Below are positions 6,911-15,020 of a stretch of 27,608 nucleotides of DNA, one piece after another; the stretch's first letter is position 1; the number at the start of each line of letters is the position of its first letter. The position numbers were made by a program, and so were the translations under genes. The notes beneath the pieces are model-generated. The model did not search any database. It worked only from the letters and a program-made list of their open reading frames with translations, and was not told the origin of the DNA. The stretch covers positions 1 through 27,608 of the forward strand of contig DAIRGS010000059.1 in NCBI GenBank assembly GCA_036794395.1, in the 5' to 3' direction. The DNA is from DASXMX01 sp036794395. GTDB taxonomy: Bacteria; Planctomycetota; Phycisphaerae; Tepidisphaerales; Tepidisphaeraceae.

Positions 6911-8530
6911 CTACCTGGAAGCATCAGCCACCGGCGCATGGATCGGAGTGAATCCATAAGCTCCCTGAAAGCGCTTGGGAGGCTGAGCCGCGGGCACGGC
7001 CTGTGTTTCGGCGGCGGGTCCGCCCATATCGGCGTTCCACATCGCTTGGCCACTGCTGGGGTATCGCCACTTCTCACCCGCCCCTGAAGGCACCTGGTCC
7101 GGATTCATTCCAGCCGCCAGTCGCGGCGTGACCATCACAACCAGTTCCGTTTCGCTCCGCTCATATCGAACGGATCGGAACAAGGCGCCCAGGATCGGGA
7201 TGTCCCCCAGTAGGGGCGTGGTGGTATTGACCGCGCGAACGCGTGTATTCAGGAGGCCTGCCAGCGCCAGGGTCTGGCCCTCGGCCAGCTCGACGGTCGT
7301 ATCCGCGGTGCGCTTGGTCAGACCAGGAATGACAAACCCGCTCAGGGTGACGGCATTGCTGTAATCGAGATCGCTGACTTCAGGCACAACATGCAATCGG
7401 ATGCGGCCGTTACCCAGCGCGACGGGAAGGAAGTTCAGCCGAACGCCATACGGCTTATATTCGATCGTAATCGTGGATCCACCGGTGCCGTTATTCTGCG
7501 GCACGGGATATGGAAACTCACCACCGGCCAGAAAGTTGGCTTCCTTGCCACTGAGGACGGTGAGGTTCGGTTCAGCCAACACGCGCAGAAGGTTGTTCTG
7601 CCGCATTGCGGTGAGGAAGACTTCGAAGGGCGTCACCCCGGCAACAAACGAGCCGAACTGAGTAACGTTAGCACCCGGATTCGGAATCGAGAGCACGGGA
7701 TTGACGGTGCCGGGCAAACTGGTGATGCCGATGGGCGCGACCTGTCCAACGATATTCCCGCCAAAGCGAGCGACACCATTGGAGATCCCGAAGTTGACGC
7801 CCAGGGCGTTGACGGCGTCTTTGGAAACCTCGGTGAAGCGCACCTGAAGCATGATCTGTTGGCCGCCACCGATCTCGAGGAGATTGATGGGCTTCATCGT
7901 CCCTGAGTGCGGAGCGGCAATCTGCACGACCTGCTCGGCGGTCTGGGCATCGGGTACGCGACCGCGCAGGATGATCGTGCCATTGGCGACGCTCACGTCA
8001 ATCTTGACGTCGGGAAGAGACTTTTTCAGCTCTTCGGTCAAGGTGGCGAGATCCGCGACGACGACGACCTCGACGGCCTGGGACCTGCCGGCATCATCCC
8101 AAAGGACGAGTTGGGAGGTGCCAGGTTTTTTGGCGGTCAGCATGACATCGGTGGGGCTGACCACCTTGGCCATGACCGTATCGGGTTGGGTGACGTCGAT
8201 GGTTCGAACGGGGCCGGAGAATCGGATCTGGCGGCTCTGGTTGGCGGTAAGGGTGATCTTTCCGCCGGTTGCATCCAGCCCGGTGGCGATCAGTTGAACC
8301 CCGGGGGCCGGAGCGTTGACCACGGGCTGAGTGGCAGAGGGCGCGGTCTGAGCGACGTTCTCGGTAATCGCGGCGGAAGTGTCGGCCGGCGCGACGGGCG
8401 GTTCGGTTACGACCGCGGGCTCCCCGGCCCAGGTGAGGGCTGCACTTGAAAGGACAAGCCCGGCGGCAATCGCGATTCGTGCCCCGAGGCGGCGACTTCC
8501 ATTCCGATTTTGAATTCTCACATCAGGCAT
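6911..8530 (-). CDS. cpaC: Tad pilus outer-membrane secretin CpaC/RcpA
   Basis: The product is 539 residues. It starts at 8530 with GAGG 7 nt upstream. A Sec signal peptide ends near LTWA (about residue 35). The pilus/BON-like N-terminal module (about 75-200) contains QPDTVMAKVVSPTDVMLTA and a second domain with TIILRGRVPDAQTAEQV. The secretin core (about 215-475) carries QIMLQVRFTEV, the LLRVLAEPNLTVLSG strand and the signature TPLLGDIPILGALF. The last 60 residues are Pro/Ala-rich and probably disordered. It forms the outer-membrane pore through which the Flp fibre emerges, with CpaB as its periplasmic partner. It starts 57 nt after cpaB. Confidence 0.95.
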   Translation of the reverse strand: MPDVRIQNRNGSRRLGARIAIAAGLVLSSAALTWAGEPAVVTEPPVAPADTSAAITENVAQTAPSATQPVVNAPAPGVQLIATGLDATGGKITLTANQSRQIRFSGPVRTIDVTQPDTVMAKVVSPTDVMLTAKKPGTSQLVLWDDAGRSQAVEVVVVADLATLTEELKKSLPDVKIDVSVANGTIILRGRVPDAQTAEQVVQIAAPHSGTMKPINLLEIGGGQQIMLQVRFTEVSKDAVNALGVNFGISNGVARFGGNIVGQVAPIGITSLPGTVNPVLSIPNPGANVTQFGSFVAGVTPFEVFLTAMRQNNLLRVLAEPNLTVLSGKEANFLAGGEFPYPVPQNNGTGGSTITIEYKPYGVRLNFLPVALGNGRIRLHVVPEVSDLDYSNAVTLSGFVIPGLTKRTADTTVELAEGQTLALAGLLNTRVRAVNTTTPLLGDIPILGALFRSVRYERSETELVVMVTPRLAAGMNPDQVPSGAGEKWRYPSSGQAMWNADMGGPAAETQAVPAAQPPKRFQGAYGFTPIHAPVADASR

Positions 8531-8587
8531 GATTGGACCTCTTGGTAGTCTCGGGCTTATTGCGGGTGTTTGATTGACTCTTGCGAA

Positions 8588-9562
8588 TTAGTTTGGGATT
8601 GCGTGTTGCTGTGAAACGTCGGTGAAGTCCGTGGGACGGACAGGCATTGGTTCCTGAAAGGTCAACTGGTGCTCCTCGGAGCCCAGGATGATCGTGACTA
8701 TCCGGGCGGCCGGCATTCCGGGTGCGCCCTGCTCCTGATTAGGCCGGGTCGTGGGCGGCGGTTGCGAAGTGAACACCACGTCCTGGTCAGGCCGGGTCGC
8801 GGGCGGGGGTGACGAGGTGAACACCGCGTCCTGGACCGCCAATGGCGGGGCCGAGATGCCCAGCAGAGTGGCCCAATTGACGCCGCCATCCTCCTCTTCG
8901 AGCGTATCGCCGATGCTTCTCAGCGCCAGGCGCAGCCGGCCGCTTGCCAGCGCGATATCCAAAGCCTCGGCGGCGTGCGGGGTGACCAGCAGCGTCACCG
9001 TTCGTGCCACCGCAACTTCCTTATCGCCCTCTGCTTTGGGCCCGCCCAATCGCTGGCCGACGGCGACGACTGGCACGTTCTGCACGATCACCCGGCTCAC
9101 CGCCTTAGTCGGGTCGGGGTTGACTCCAGTGCTGATCACGTCCACATGGAACCCCGGGGCCAGCAGCCCCGCCACCCCGGTGCTCTCGTTGACGTCGATC
9201 GTGACGGCGCGCAGGCCGGGTGGAACCAGCGCCTGCAAGCCCGGCGCGGTTCCGACCGGCGCCAGCAACGGGCGAAGGAATGGTTGACCCTGAAGCGTCG
9301 GAGCCGACGTCACGCGCCCAACCAGGTCCGCCGGATTCGTAAAGCTGTCCGTTGGCGCAGTCTGCGCGGCGATAGCCGCCAGCCCCACGTCCTCGGACGT
9401 TAACGCCGTACCCGGCGGAATCGCCGCCTTGGCCACGACTACCGACACCGTCTTAACGCCGCCCTGCGCCGGCCGCGCCATGGTTGACTTGCGAGCGACG
9501 ACCGCCGCAACCGACCCCAGCGCCACCGCGACCATCAGCGGAACCCAAGTTTTCGAATTCAT
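8588..9562 (-). CDS. cpaB: Tad pilus periplasmic protein CpaB/RcpC (SAF domain)
   Basis: The product is 324 residues. It starts at 9562 with GGAG 6 nt upstream. An N-terminal membrane anchor (about 6-24) precedes a SAF domain with VVAKAAIPPGTALTSEDVG, followed by the RcpC-type domain (about 100-225) with LRAVTIDVNESTGVAGLLAPG and HVDVISTG. The remainder is a Pro/Thr-rich tail containing a tandem 16-residue duplication, then a short beta-like end. CpaB/RcpC is thought to gate or stabilise the secretin channel. The gene is separated from tadG upstream by an unusually long 370-nt gap, so it may begin a second transcription unit (cpaB to the lipoprotein). Confidence 0.93.
   Translation of the reverse strand: MNSKTWVPLMVAVALGSVAAVVARKSTMARPAQGGVKTVSVVVAKAAIPPGTALTSEDVGLAAIAAQTAPTDSFTNPADLVGRVTSAPTLQGQPFLRPLLAPVGTAPGLQALVPPGLRAVTIDVNESTGVAGLLAPGFHVDVISTGVNPDPTKAVSRVIVQNVPVVAVGQRLGGPKAEGDKEVAVARTVTLLVTPHAAEALDIALASGRLRLALRSIGDTLEEEDGGVNWATLLGISAPPLAVQDAVFTSSPPPATRPDQDVVFTSQPPPTTRPNQEQGAPGMPAARIVTIILGSEEHQLTFQEPMPVRPTDFTDVSQQHAIPN
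8735..8830 (-). repeat. Two 48-bp tandem repeats in cpaB
   Basis: Copies 8735-8782 and 8783-8830 encode DVVFTSQPPPTTRPNQ and DAVFTSSPPPATRPDQ, so the 16-residue unit is duplicated in frame in the Pro-rich tail of CpaB. The DNA copies differ by a handful of substitutions, so this is a fairly recent duplication. Confidence 0.85.
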
Positions 9563-9932
9563 AAATTGCTCCCGAAACGAGACTGCCCGTTGTTACTTAT
9601 GGTCGGTTGGATGGACGGAAAGGTTTAGGCAAGATTTACGGTATTGGAGAGTGCGAGCGTTGGTTAAAAGCGCCCCACACCCGACGCGGATCCTTCCGCG
9701 GCGGCCCTCCCCGACGACAGGACGGCTGCTATCAGGAAAACGCCACGGGTTGTTATTGAACGCTCGTAGGTGACGGCGAACAGTTGGCCGGGCCGATCTG
9801 CACGTCGTAATAGAAGTTTGCGTTTCTTTTGGTCGTGATCGACTAGTGAACCAACGGTTCCCCGGAGGGAGGATCGTGTTGCGGCTAACCGCGTGATTTG
9901 GGATCGACTCACATCACCGTTTGCTCCGTCCC
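9563..9932 (-). other. 370-bp gap inside the tad locus, between tadG and cpaB
   Basis: All other junctions in the locus range from a 4-nt overlap to 78 nt, so this gap stands out. It contains a small hairpin, CGCGGA (9685-9690) with TCCGCG (9695-9700), and no frame that I recognise as a pilus gene. It could hold a terminator for the pilin-peptidase-tadE-tadG unit and a promoter for cpaB. I found no good -35/-10 pair by eye. Confidence 0.5.
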
Positions 9933-11231
9933 TCACTGCACCATTGAGACCTTGCCGGTGACGCCGGCGCCGGTCAACGTCTCGTCGACGTGCCATCCGA
10001 CATACATGTTCAGGACGTTGCCGACCACGGCTCCGTAGTCATCGGCTTTTCCCCAGGTTGTGACCGTGGACAACGGTGCATAGAGCACGGCGTAGCACGC
10101 CTGATCGAAGTCGTATTGGACGTTGGTGGCGTTGACGACCTCGAATTTCAGGTTCTTCGGGAGGTTGTTGTAGGTGGTGATCAGATTGTTAAACGTCCAC
10201 AACCCATTGCTTGGGTGTGCTGCGTTCCCGGTTCCGGTGATGTAAAAAACAGCCGGCCCGGTAAAGGTGATTGTGGCGGCCTCCCAGTCAATGTTGTTCA
10301 CATAATACGTGCCGCCCGGAATCGTGAGCGTTGTGCCCTTCGGAATGGTGAAGTCGCGCGTGACAGAGCTGAAATAAGCCGCCGGCAGTTGTGCGTTATT
10401 GTTCGTGGTCGCCGCATTCCCGGGATCGGGGGCGGGATAGTTCAGGGTGTATTTGAGGTCGGCGGTCGCTCCCGTAACGGTGCTCCCGGAGCTGGACAGG
10501 GTCATACCGGTCCCGGCCTGGCAACTGCCGTAGATCTTCGTGCTGCTGACCAAATTGATGTTTCCGTTGCTGGAGCAGTTGCCGTGCGAATTCATCGGAA
10601 ACACGCCATAGCTCCCAGCCGCGGAGTTCCAACTGTCGATTTGAATGGGGTGATCGTGGACGGCCGTCGTGAGTGAAGAAATGCCGACGACGGAGAATCC
10701 GTAAGTGCTGCTCACGGCGATCGCCTGGGCCTGCACGTCGCATGTACTCTTTCCGATCAAGCCGCCGAACGCAAGGGAAACGGCGTTGTTGGTGGCTGCC
10801 GTTCGACGCGCCGTGATGCGGATCGCAGTAGCCGTGTTTTGCGCCACCCCGCTCAGCGCGGTGAAGGTCTTGGCGCTCGCGTCCCAGGTGCCGAATTCGA
10901 CGTCCGTGTTGGTATTGAGGACGACGGGCGTGTTGTCGACGGTATTCAGTCTCGCCGCCGCGACCGCGTTGTTCTGGGCGGTCGTGATATCCACGGCAAA
11001 CCCGACGATGGCAGACCGAACGGCGGCGTCGGCGGCAGTCTGGAGCTGCCGTTTGGCCAATCGCGCGTGCGCAACATCAATGGCCAACGAGGCCAGGCAC
11101 ATGAATGCGACCATCGCCACACTCACGTAAATCAGAACTGTTCCACGCCGTGCCCTCGCGCGGCCCGCGGCTTGGGGTCGCGGCGTGCGAGGCTTCGCAT
11201 GGGTCGATGAGCTGGAAGGTTGACGGATCAT
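9933..11231 (-). CDS. tadG: TadG-like pilus protein with long beta-rich C-terminal region
   Basis: The product is 432 residues. The start at 11231 has a weak GGAAA about 9 nt upstream and lies 30 nt after tadE. Residues 1-28 are basic and Pro-rich. The TadE/TadG-type N-terminus follows: RRGTVLIYVSVAMVAFM and an alpha-helix ending AKRQLQTAADAAVRSA (about 29-72). After a TadG-type linker, the rest (about 200-432) is Thr/Asn/Ser-rich and predicted beta, with FTIPKGTTLTIPGGTYYVNNI, a YAVLYAPLSTVTTWGKADDYGAVVG stretch and a final HVDETL. The YAP...G..YGA(V) pattern recalls C-terminal domains of PilX/TadG-type pilus proteins. It is probably a minor or tip component rather than a structural pilin. 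Confidence 0.8.
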   Translation of the reverse strand: MIRQPSSSSTHAKPRTPRPQAAGRARARRGTVLIYVSVAMVAFMCLASLAIDVAHARLAKRQLQTAADAAVRSAIVGFAVDITTAQNNAVAAARLNTVDNTPVVLNTNTDVEFGTWDASAKTFTALSGVAQNTATAIRITARRTAATNNAVSLAFGGLIGKSTCDVQAQAIAVSSTYGFSVVGISSLTTAVHDHPIQIDSWNSAAGSYGVFPMNSHGNCSSNGNINLVSSTKIYGSCQAGTGMTLSSSGSTVTGATADLKYTLNYPAPDPGNAATTNNNAQLPAAYFSSVTRDFTIPKGTTLTIPGGTYYVNNIDWEAATITFTGPAVFYITGTGNAAHPSNGLWTFNNLITTYNNLPKNLKFEVVNATNVQYDFDQACYAVLYAPLSTVTTWGKADDYGAVVGNVLNMYVGWHVDETLTGAGVTGKVSMVQ

Positions 11232-11261
11232 AAGTTTGTTTCCGCAAATGGGGCGAGCGGA

Positions 11262-11702
11262 TCAGCTCGATTCCTTTATCATCGCCGCCGCGCCGGTCAC
11301 CAGCTTGGCGTTACTGATGCCGCCGTACCCCGCCGAGAGCGCGTGCATCGAAACGTTGCCCCAGGTGATCGTGATCGTCACGCTCACCGGGCTGCCGGCG
11401 GCTGCGGTGCTGACGTCGCTGGGACTGTACGTCACGGTGTAACCGGAGCTTTGCAGCCCGGCGGCGGTCATCATGTTCGAGATCACCGTGTTGACGTTGG
11501 CGTTGGTGGCGGTCGGTGGTGCCGCGGCCCGCACGCCCGCCCCCGCGGCGCCCTGAAGCGTGTTCTTCACGAAGAAGAAGTACCCGTAGTCGGCGGCGCC
11601 GAACGACAGCATCAGCAGCACGGGCAGCACCAAACACATCTCCAGCACCGACGCGCCCCGACGCTTGCGCCGCGGGAAAGGATTTCGTTTGGACATGTTC
11701 AT
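11262..11702 (-). CDS. tadE: TadE-like minor pseudopilin
   Basis: The product is 146 residues. The start at 11702 has GGAG 6 nt upstream and its ATG overlaps the tadV stop codon as ATGA (11699-11702), which suggests translational coupling. The N-terminus is basic (PRRKRRGAS) and is followed by VLEMCLVLPVLLMLSFGAAD, the TadE-type prepilin segment with the conserved Glu early in the hydrophobic stretch. The remainder is a small Thr/Val-rich beta domain ending in a hydrophobic strand. TadE proteins are cleaved by the TadV/CpaA peptidase and join the base or tip of the Flp pilus. Confidence 0.88.
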   Translation of the reverse strand: MNMSKRNPFPRRKRRGASVLEMCLVLPVLLMLSFGAADYGYFFFVKNTLQGAAGAGVRAAAPPTATNANVNTVISNMMTAAGLQSSGYTVTYSPSDVSTAAAGSPVSVTITITWGNVSMHALSAGYGGISNAKLVTGAAAMIKESS

Positions 11703-12244
11703 ACGTTGCTCCCGAGGCGCAAAATCACCAGGATCACCGCCGCCAGCGCCGGGACGGCAAATGGCAGCGGCCGCGATACGCTCCTGCACTCCCGCCCCGT
11801 CCACGCCGCGTGCTCCACTCCAAGGTCTTTCACGTGCAGCAGGTTCACCGTCAGAATCGCGCTGTTCCGCACCAGCACCCCGACGCGCCGCTGGGCCGCC
11901 GCCTGGGCCAGAACGATGATCAGACCAAGCACCTTCTCCACGATGAACACGGTTAGCGCCGGCGCCGGCCCCAGCCACGCGCCCACACCCGCCATCAACT
12001 TCACGTCGCCCCCGCCCATCGCGCCAAGCACGAAGAGCACGAACGGAAGCGCCGCGCCGGCCAGGATGCCCGTCACCGCGCCGCCCGGACCGATCGCCGC
12101 ACCGGATCGCATGCTTGCGGCAATGCCGCTCAGCATCATCAGCAGCGTCAGGCAGTTCGGGATCCGCCGTTCGCGCAAGTCCACCGCCGCCGCCCAGGTC
12201 AGCAGCACAAGGAGGGGCGCGTAATGAATAACGCTGTGCATCAT
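11699..12244 (-). CDS. cpaA: Prepilin peptidase TadV/CpaA (A24 aspartic peptidase)
   Basis: The product is 181 residues. The start at 12244 (MMHSVIHY) lies 2 nt after the flp stop codon, and its only Shine-Dalgarno-like sequence (GGGGA) lies inside the end of flp, so expression is likely coupled to pilin translation. Both catalytic aspartates of the A24 family are visible: D in AAVDLRERRIPN (about residue 22) and D in MGGGDVKLM (about residue 77). Several membrane segments surround them. The short form without the N-terminal methylase domain is normal for Tad loci. It cleaves the leader of Flp, TadE and TadG. The C-terminal extension of about 50 residues ends in another hydrophobic segment. 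Confidence 0.93.
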   Translation of the reverse strand: MMHSVIHYAPLLVLLTWAAAVDLRERRIPNCLTLLMMLSGIAASMRSGAAIGPGGAVTGILAGAALPFVLFVLGAMGGGDVKLMAGVGAWLGPAPALTVFIVEKVLGLIIVLAQAAAQRRVGVLVRNSAILTVNLLHVKDLGVEHAAWTGRECRSVSRPLPFAVPALAAVILVILRLGSNV

Positions 12245-12246
12245 GG

Positions 12247-12414
12247 TTACATCGAGTTCCCCACCGACGTCCACGAGCCGAGTACCTTGGTCCCAACCGC
12301 CGTAATCGCCGCGATGGCCACGACGACGATCAGTCCCGCGATCAACGCGTACTCCAGCACTTCACCCCCACGCTCGTCGGCCGCGAGCAACCGGACTATA
12401 TTTCGAACGTTCAT
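12247..12414 (-). CDS. flp: Flp-family type IVb prepilin
   Basis: The product is 55 residues. It is placed by AAGGAG 7 nt before the ATG at 12414 and by the downstream peptidase gene. The sequence has a short basic leader (MNVRNIVRLLAADERG), then GEVLEYALIAG and a hydrophobic helix rich in Val, Ile and Ala, ending WTSVGNSM. Cleavage after the glycine of DERG puts Glu at mature position 5 and Tyr at 6, the Glu-Tyr hallmark of Flp pilins. It is the major pilus subunit and first gene of the operon. The strong ribosome binding site fits a highly expressed structural protein. Only one pilin copy is present. Confidence 0.95.
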   Translation of the reverse strand: MNVRNIVRLLAADERGGEVLEYALIAGLIVVVAIAAITAVGTKVLGSWTSVGNSM

Positions 12415-12551
12415 TGTAATTCTCCTTCTTGCCCGACAGTGATTCGGTGCTCAACCCGCCCCGGCGTTATCATCGGCCTCGTTACACCCCCCCTTAACCC
12501 CATCGTGGACGCGATCCCGCGCTGCCAGGAATTCTAACGGCGCACACTTTG

Positions 12552-12591
12552 CTTATCGGACCCCCGGGTACCACGTGGCTACACTTATCGG
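12552..12591. promoter_or_regulatory. Direct repeat CTTATCGG in the flp/AI-2E divergent region
   Basis: CTTATCGG occurs at 12552-12559 and 12584-12591, 32 bp apart (about three helical turns), in the 191-bp region between the divergent flp and AI-2E-type genes. This could be a regulator binding site. No convincing sigma-70 promoter was found in the same region, so the assignment is weak. Confidence 0.25.
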
Positions 12592-12605
12592 GTCAAGGGA
12601 ACTTC

Positions 12606-14615
12606 ATGGCGCGTTTGGAAATCGCAGGCAAAGGCTCGAAATTCATCGTCCTGGCTTCGACGTGCATCATCATTGCCGGCATCTATCTGAGCCGGGAGGT
12701 GCTCATTCCCCTTGCGTTGGCGGTTTTGATCAGCTTCTTGTTGACCCCGGCGGTTGTCTGGCTTGAGCGGATGAAGTTGTCCCGGACGATCTCCGTCCTG
12801 ATCGTCGTGGGGCTTGCCTTATTTCTACTGCTGACCTTTGGGTGGGTCGTTGGCCGACAGTTTGCCTCTGTTCTGGATCAACTGCCCAGTTATCAGGGCG
12901 AGCTTCGAACGAAAGTTGAAAAGCTCCGAAGCCATGGTGGATTCTTCAAGAGGCTTCAGAAGGAAGCGACAAGCATCAGCGACGCCGCCCAAGGCGGGAC
13001 CACCCAACCCTCCCGCCAGCCCGCATTAGCGCCCGGCGTAACAGAAGGCGCTTCGCGGGGAGAGACGGGACTCTTTGCCGCGCGCGGCGCTGCCCCACCC
13101 GCCACGCAGCCCACCACCGAGCATCCGATCCCCGTTCGAATCATTCAGGAATCGACGCCCGTCGAATTGGTCGGCCAATATGCCAGCACCTTGCTCAATC
13201 CCCTGGCCAACGCGGGCCTCGTGCTGATCCTGGTCATATTCATGTTGCTGCAACGCGAAGACCTGCGCGACCGGACGATCCGGCTGGTGGGCCATGGCCA
13301 GCTCAACCTCACAACGCAAGCACTGGACGATACCGGCTCGCGCATCAGCCGGTACCTCGGCGCACTTGCCATCGTCAACGCGGCTTATGGCATCGCAGTG
13401 GCGCTGGGCCTTTGGGCCGTCGGACGTTTCTTTGGACATGGAACGCCATTCCCCAACGTTCTGGTATGGGGCCTGCTCGTGGCGATGCTTCGGTTCGTGC
13501 CCTACGTGGGGATCTGGATCGGGGCGGCGGTTCCTTTGATGTTGTCGTTCGCGCTGTTCCCCAGCAGTGCGGCGTTTTTCGCAACACTCTCACTTTTCGT
13601 CGCCCTCGAAATCGTCGTAAGCCAGTTCGTCGAACCCTTCTGGTATGGCGCCTCCACCGGCATGTCGGCGCTGGCCGTATTGATGGCGGCTGTGTTCTGG
13701 ACCTGGCTTTGGGGGCCCGTCGGGCTGCTGCTTTCAACACCACTGACAACCTGCATGGTGGTGCTCGGCAAATATGTGCCGCAACTGCATTTTCTGGACA
13801 TCCTCCTCGGCGATGAGCCGGTGCTGCCCCCACACGTGCGCGTGTATCAACGGCTGATTGCTTCAGATGAGGAAGAAGCTTCGGAATTGGCACACTCCAT
13901 TCGCGAAGAAAAGTCGCTCGAAGCAACCTATGACGAGGTGCTGATTCCCGCGCTGGCCTTAGCCGAGCTGGATCACCATCGCGGCACGCTTGATAAGGAA
14001 CGCCTCGAATTCATTCAACAAAGCGTTCGCGACATCGTGGAAGAACTCGGTGATGAAGAAGTCGCCGAGCGCGAGGCCAAAGCCAAAAAGGAGGAAAAGA
14101 AAGAAGAGAAAGAAGAAAAAGAGGCCGCTAAAACTGGCATAGCCCCACCGCCCAAATCCAAGCACCTGACGCTTCCCAAAGACTGTGTGGTCAACGTGCT
14201 GCTGCTGCCCGCTCGAGGCGATTCCGATGAGATCGTCGCCCTGATGCTCAATCAACTCCTGGAATTCCGCGGCTACTGCACCGAAACCGTAGCCGCCGGC
14301 TCGCTGGCCTCTGAAATGGTCAATCTGATCTCAACAAAAAAGGCCGACATCGTCGCCGTTTCAGCCATGCCCCCCGCCGCCATCGCCCACGCCCGCTACC
14401 TCTGCAAACGCGTCCACGCCAAATTCCCCGAGATGCTGATGACCGTCGGCCTCTGGACCGCCAAAGGCGATCTCCGCAAGCCCCGAAAACGCATCGCCTG
14501 CGCCGAAAATGTCCCCGTCGTTCCCTCCCTCGCCCAGATGCAACACGAAATCGATCAGATCGCCCAACCCATCATCGTCCGCGGGCCGGCAACGGAAGTG
14601 ATCACGCCAGTATGA
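12606..14615 (+). CDS. AI-2E-family transporter with charged linker and degenerate B12-binding-like C-terminal domain
   Basis: The product is 669 residues. The ATG at 12606 has AAGGGA 5 nt upstream. Residues 1-410 show the AI-2E (PF01594) layout: two N-terminal membrane segments, a soluble loop (lengthened by a Thr/Pro/Gln-rich stretch at about 125-175), then several more membrane segments including LRFVPYVGIWIGAAVPL. Members of this family include putative autoinducer exporters and sodium/proton antiporters, so the name does not prove a quorum-sensing role. About residues 490-510 are almost pure Lys/Glu. Residues 527-625 read like a Rossmann domain of cobalamin-binding type, but the expected GD-x-HD-x-G motif is GDSDEIV, so the B12 ligand histidine is missing. 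The extension is unusual and may sense another ligand. Confidence 0.85.
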   Translation: MARLEIAGKGSKFIVLASTCIIIAGIYLSREVLIPLALAVLISFLLTPAVVWLERMKLSRTISVLIVVGLALFLLLTFGWVVGRQFASVLDQLPSYQGELRTKVEKLRSHGGFFKRLQKEATSISDAAQGGTTQPSRQPALAPGVTEGASRGETGLFAARGAAPPATQPTTEHPIPVRIIQESTPVELVGQYASTLLNPLANAGLVLILVIFMLLQREDLRDRTIRLVGHGQLNLTTQALDDTGSRISRYLGALAIVNAAYGIAVALGLWAVGRFFGHGTPFPNVLVWGLLVAMLRFVPYVGIWIGAAVPLMLSFALFPSSAAFFATLSLFVALEIVVSQFVEPFWYGASTGMSALAVLMAAVFWTWLWGPVGLLLSTPLTTCMVVLGKYVPQLHFLDILLGDEPVLPPHVRVYQRLIASDEEEASELAHSIREEKSLEATYDEVLIPALALAELDHHRGTLDKERLEFIQQSVRDIVEELGDEEVAEREAKAKKEEKKEEKEEKEAAKTGIAPPPKSKHLTLPKDCVVNVLLLPARGDSDEIVALMLNQLLEFRGYCTETVAAGSLASEMVNLISTKKADIVAVSAMPPAAIAHARYLCKRVHAKFPEMLMTVGLWTAKGDLRKPRKRIACAENVPVVPSLAQMQHEIDQIAQPIIVRGPATEVITPV

Positions 14616-14702
14616 AGTGCGAACGGGACACGCGCCGTTTACCGTCAAGTTCACACGTTCCCGATCTCACCTTGACGCGAGCGCTGCCGAAGGTGCGGAC
14701 AG

Positions 14703-14918
14703 CTAACGCGCATGGCCGCTCGGAGTGGGCGCGCCCCAGTGATCGCCCGCATACTCACCGGGATTGATCGGATCTTCACCGAAGGCGCCGTTTCCGCCTG
14801 CGTAGGGATTCGATGCTGCCGGCGAATCCAGTGAGTCGGCGGTCGACGCACACCCGACAAGGAGCGATGCGCCAAAACCCAATGTAGACAGCACGATGAA
14901 GTAAGCCAGCCGTTTCAT
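14703..14918 (-). CDS. Small lipoprotein, unknown function
   Basis: The product is 71 residues. The start at 14918 has GGAGG just upstream. The signal has a Lys/Arg start, a hydrophobic core and the lipobox LLVGC with cysteine at residue 23, followed by ASTADS. The mature part is only about 49 residues, rich in Gly, Pro and Asn (NPYAGGNGAFGEDPINPGEYAGDHWG), without a predicted fold. It is convergent with the AI-2E-type gene and divergent from the sulfotransferase gene. Short lipoproteins like this are common in planctomycete envelopes. No function can be assigned. Confidence 0.75.
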   Translation of the reverse strand: MKRLAYFIVLSTLGFGASLLVGCASTADSLDSPAASNPYAGGNGAFGEDPINPGEYAGDHWGAPTPSGHAR

Positions 14919-15020
14919 GGGACCTCCGCGCTAAGTGACAACGCCCGTGAATTGACGAGCATCACACAACACGCGATTCACGCTCTCTTAACACTGGCAT
15001 CATCAGATCCTTAATGTATC

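Noticed and set aside
11262..12296. Single 344-codon frame covering tadE
   Set aside because: Only the last 146 codons encode TadE. The upstream part is the wrong frame of tadV and reads as Arg/Gly-rich nonsense, and a good ribosome binding site marks 11702 as the true start.
12606..14615. Evidence for AI-2 quorum sensing
   Set aside because: The AI-2E family name is historical and covers transporters with other substrates. No luxS or AI-2 receptor gene is present.
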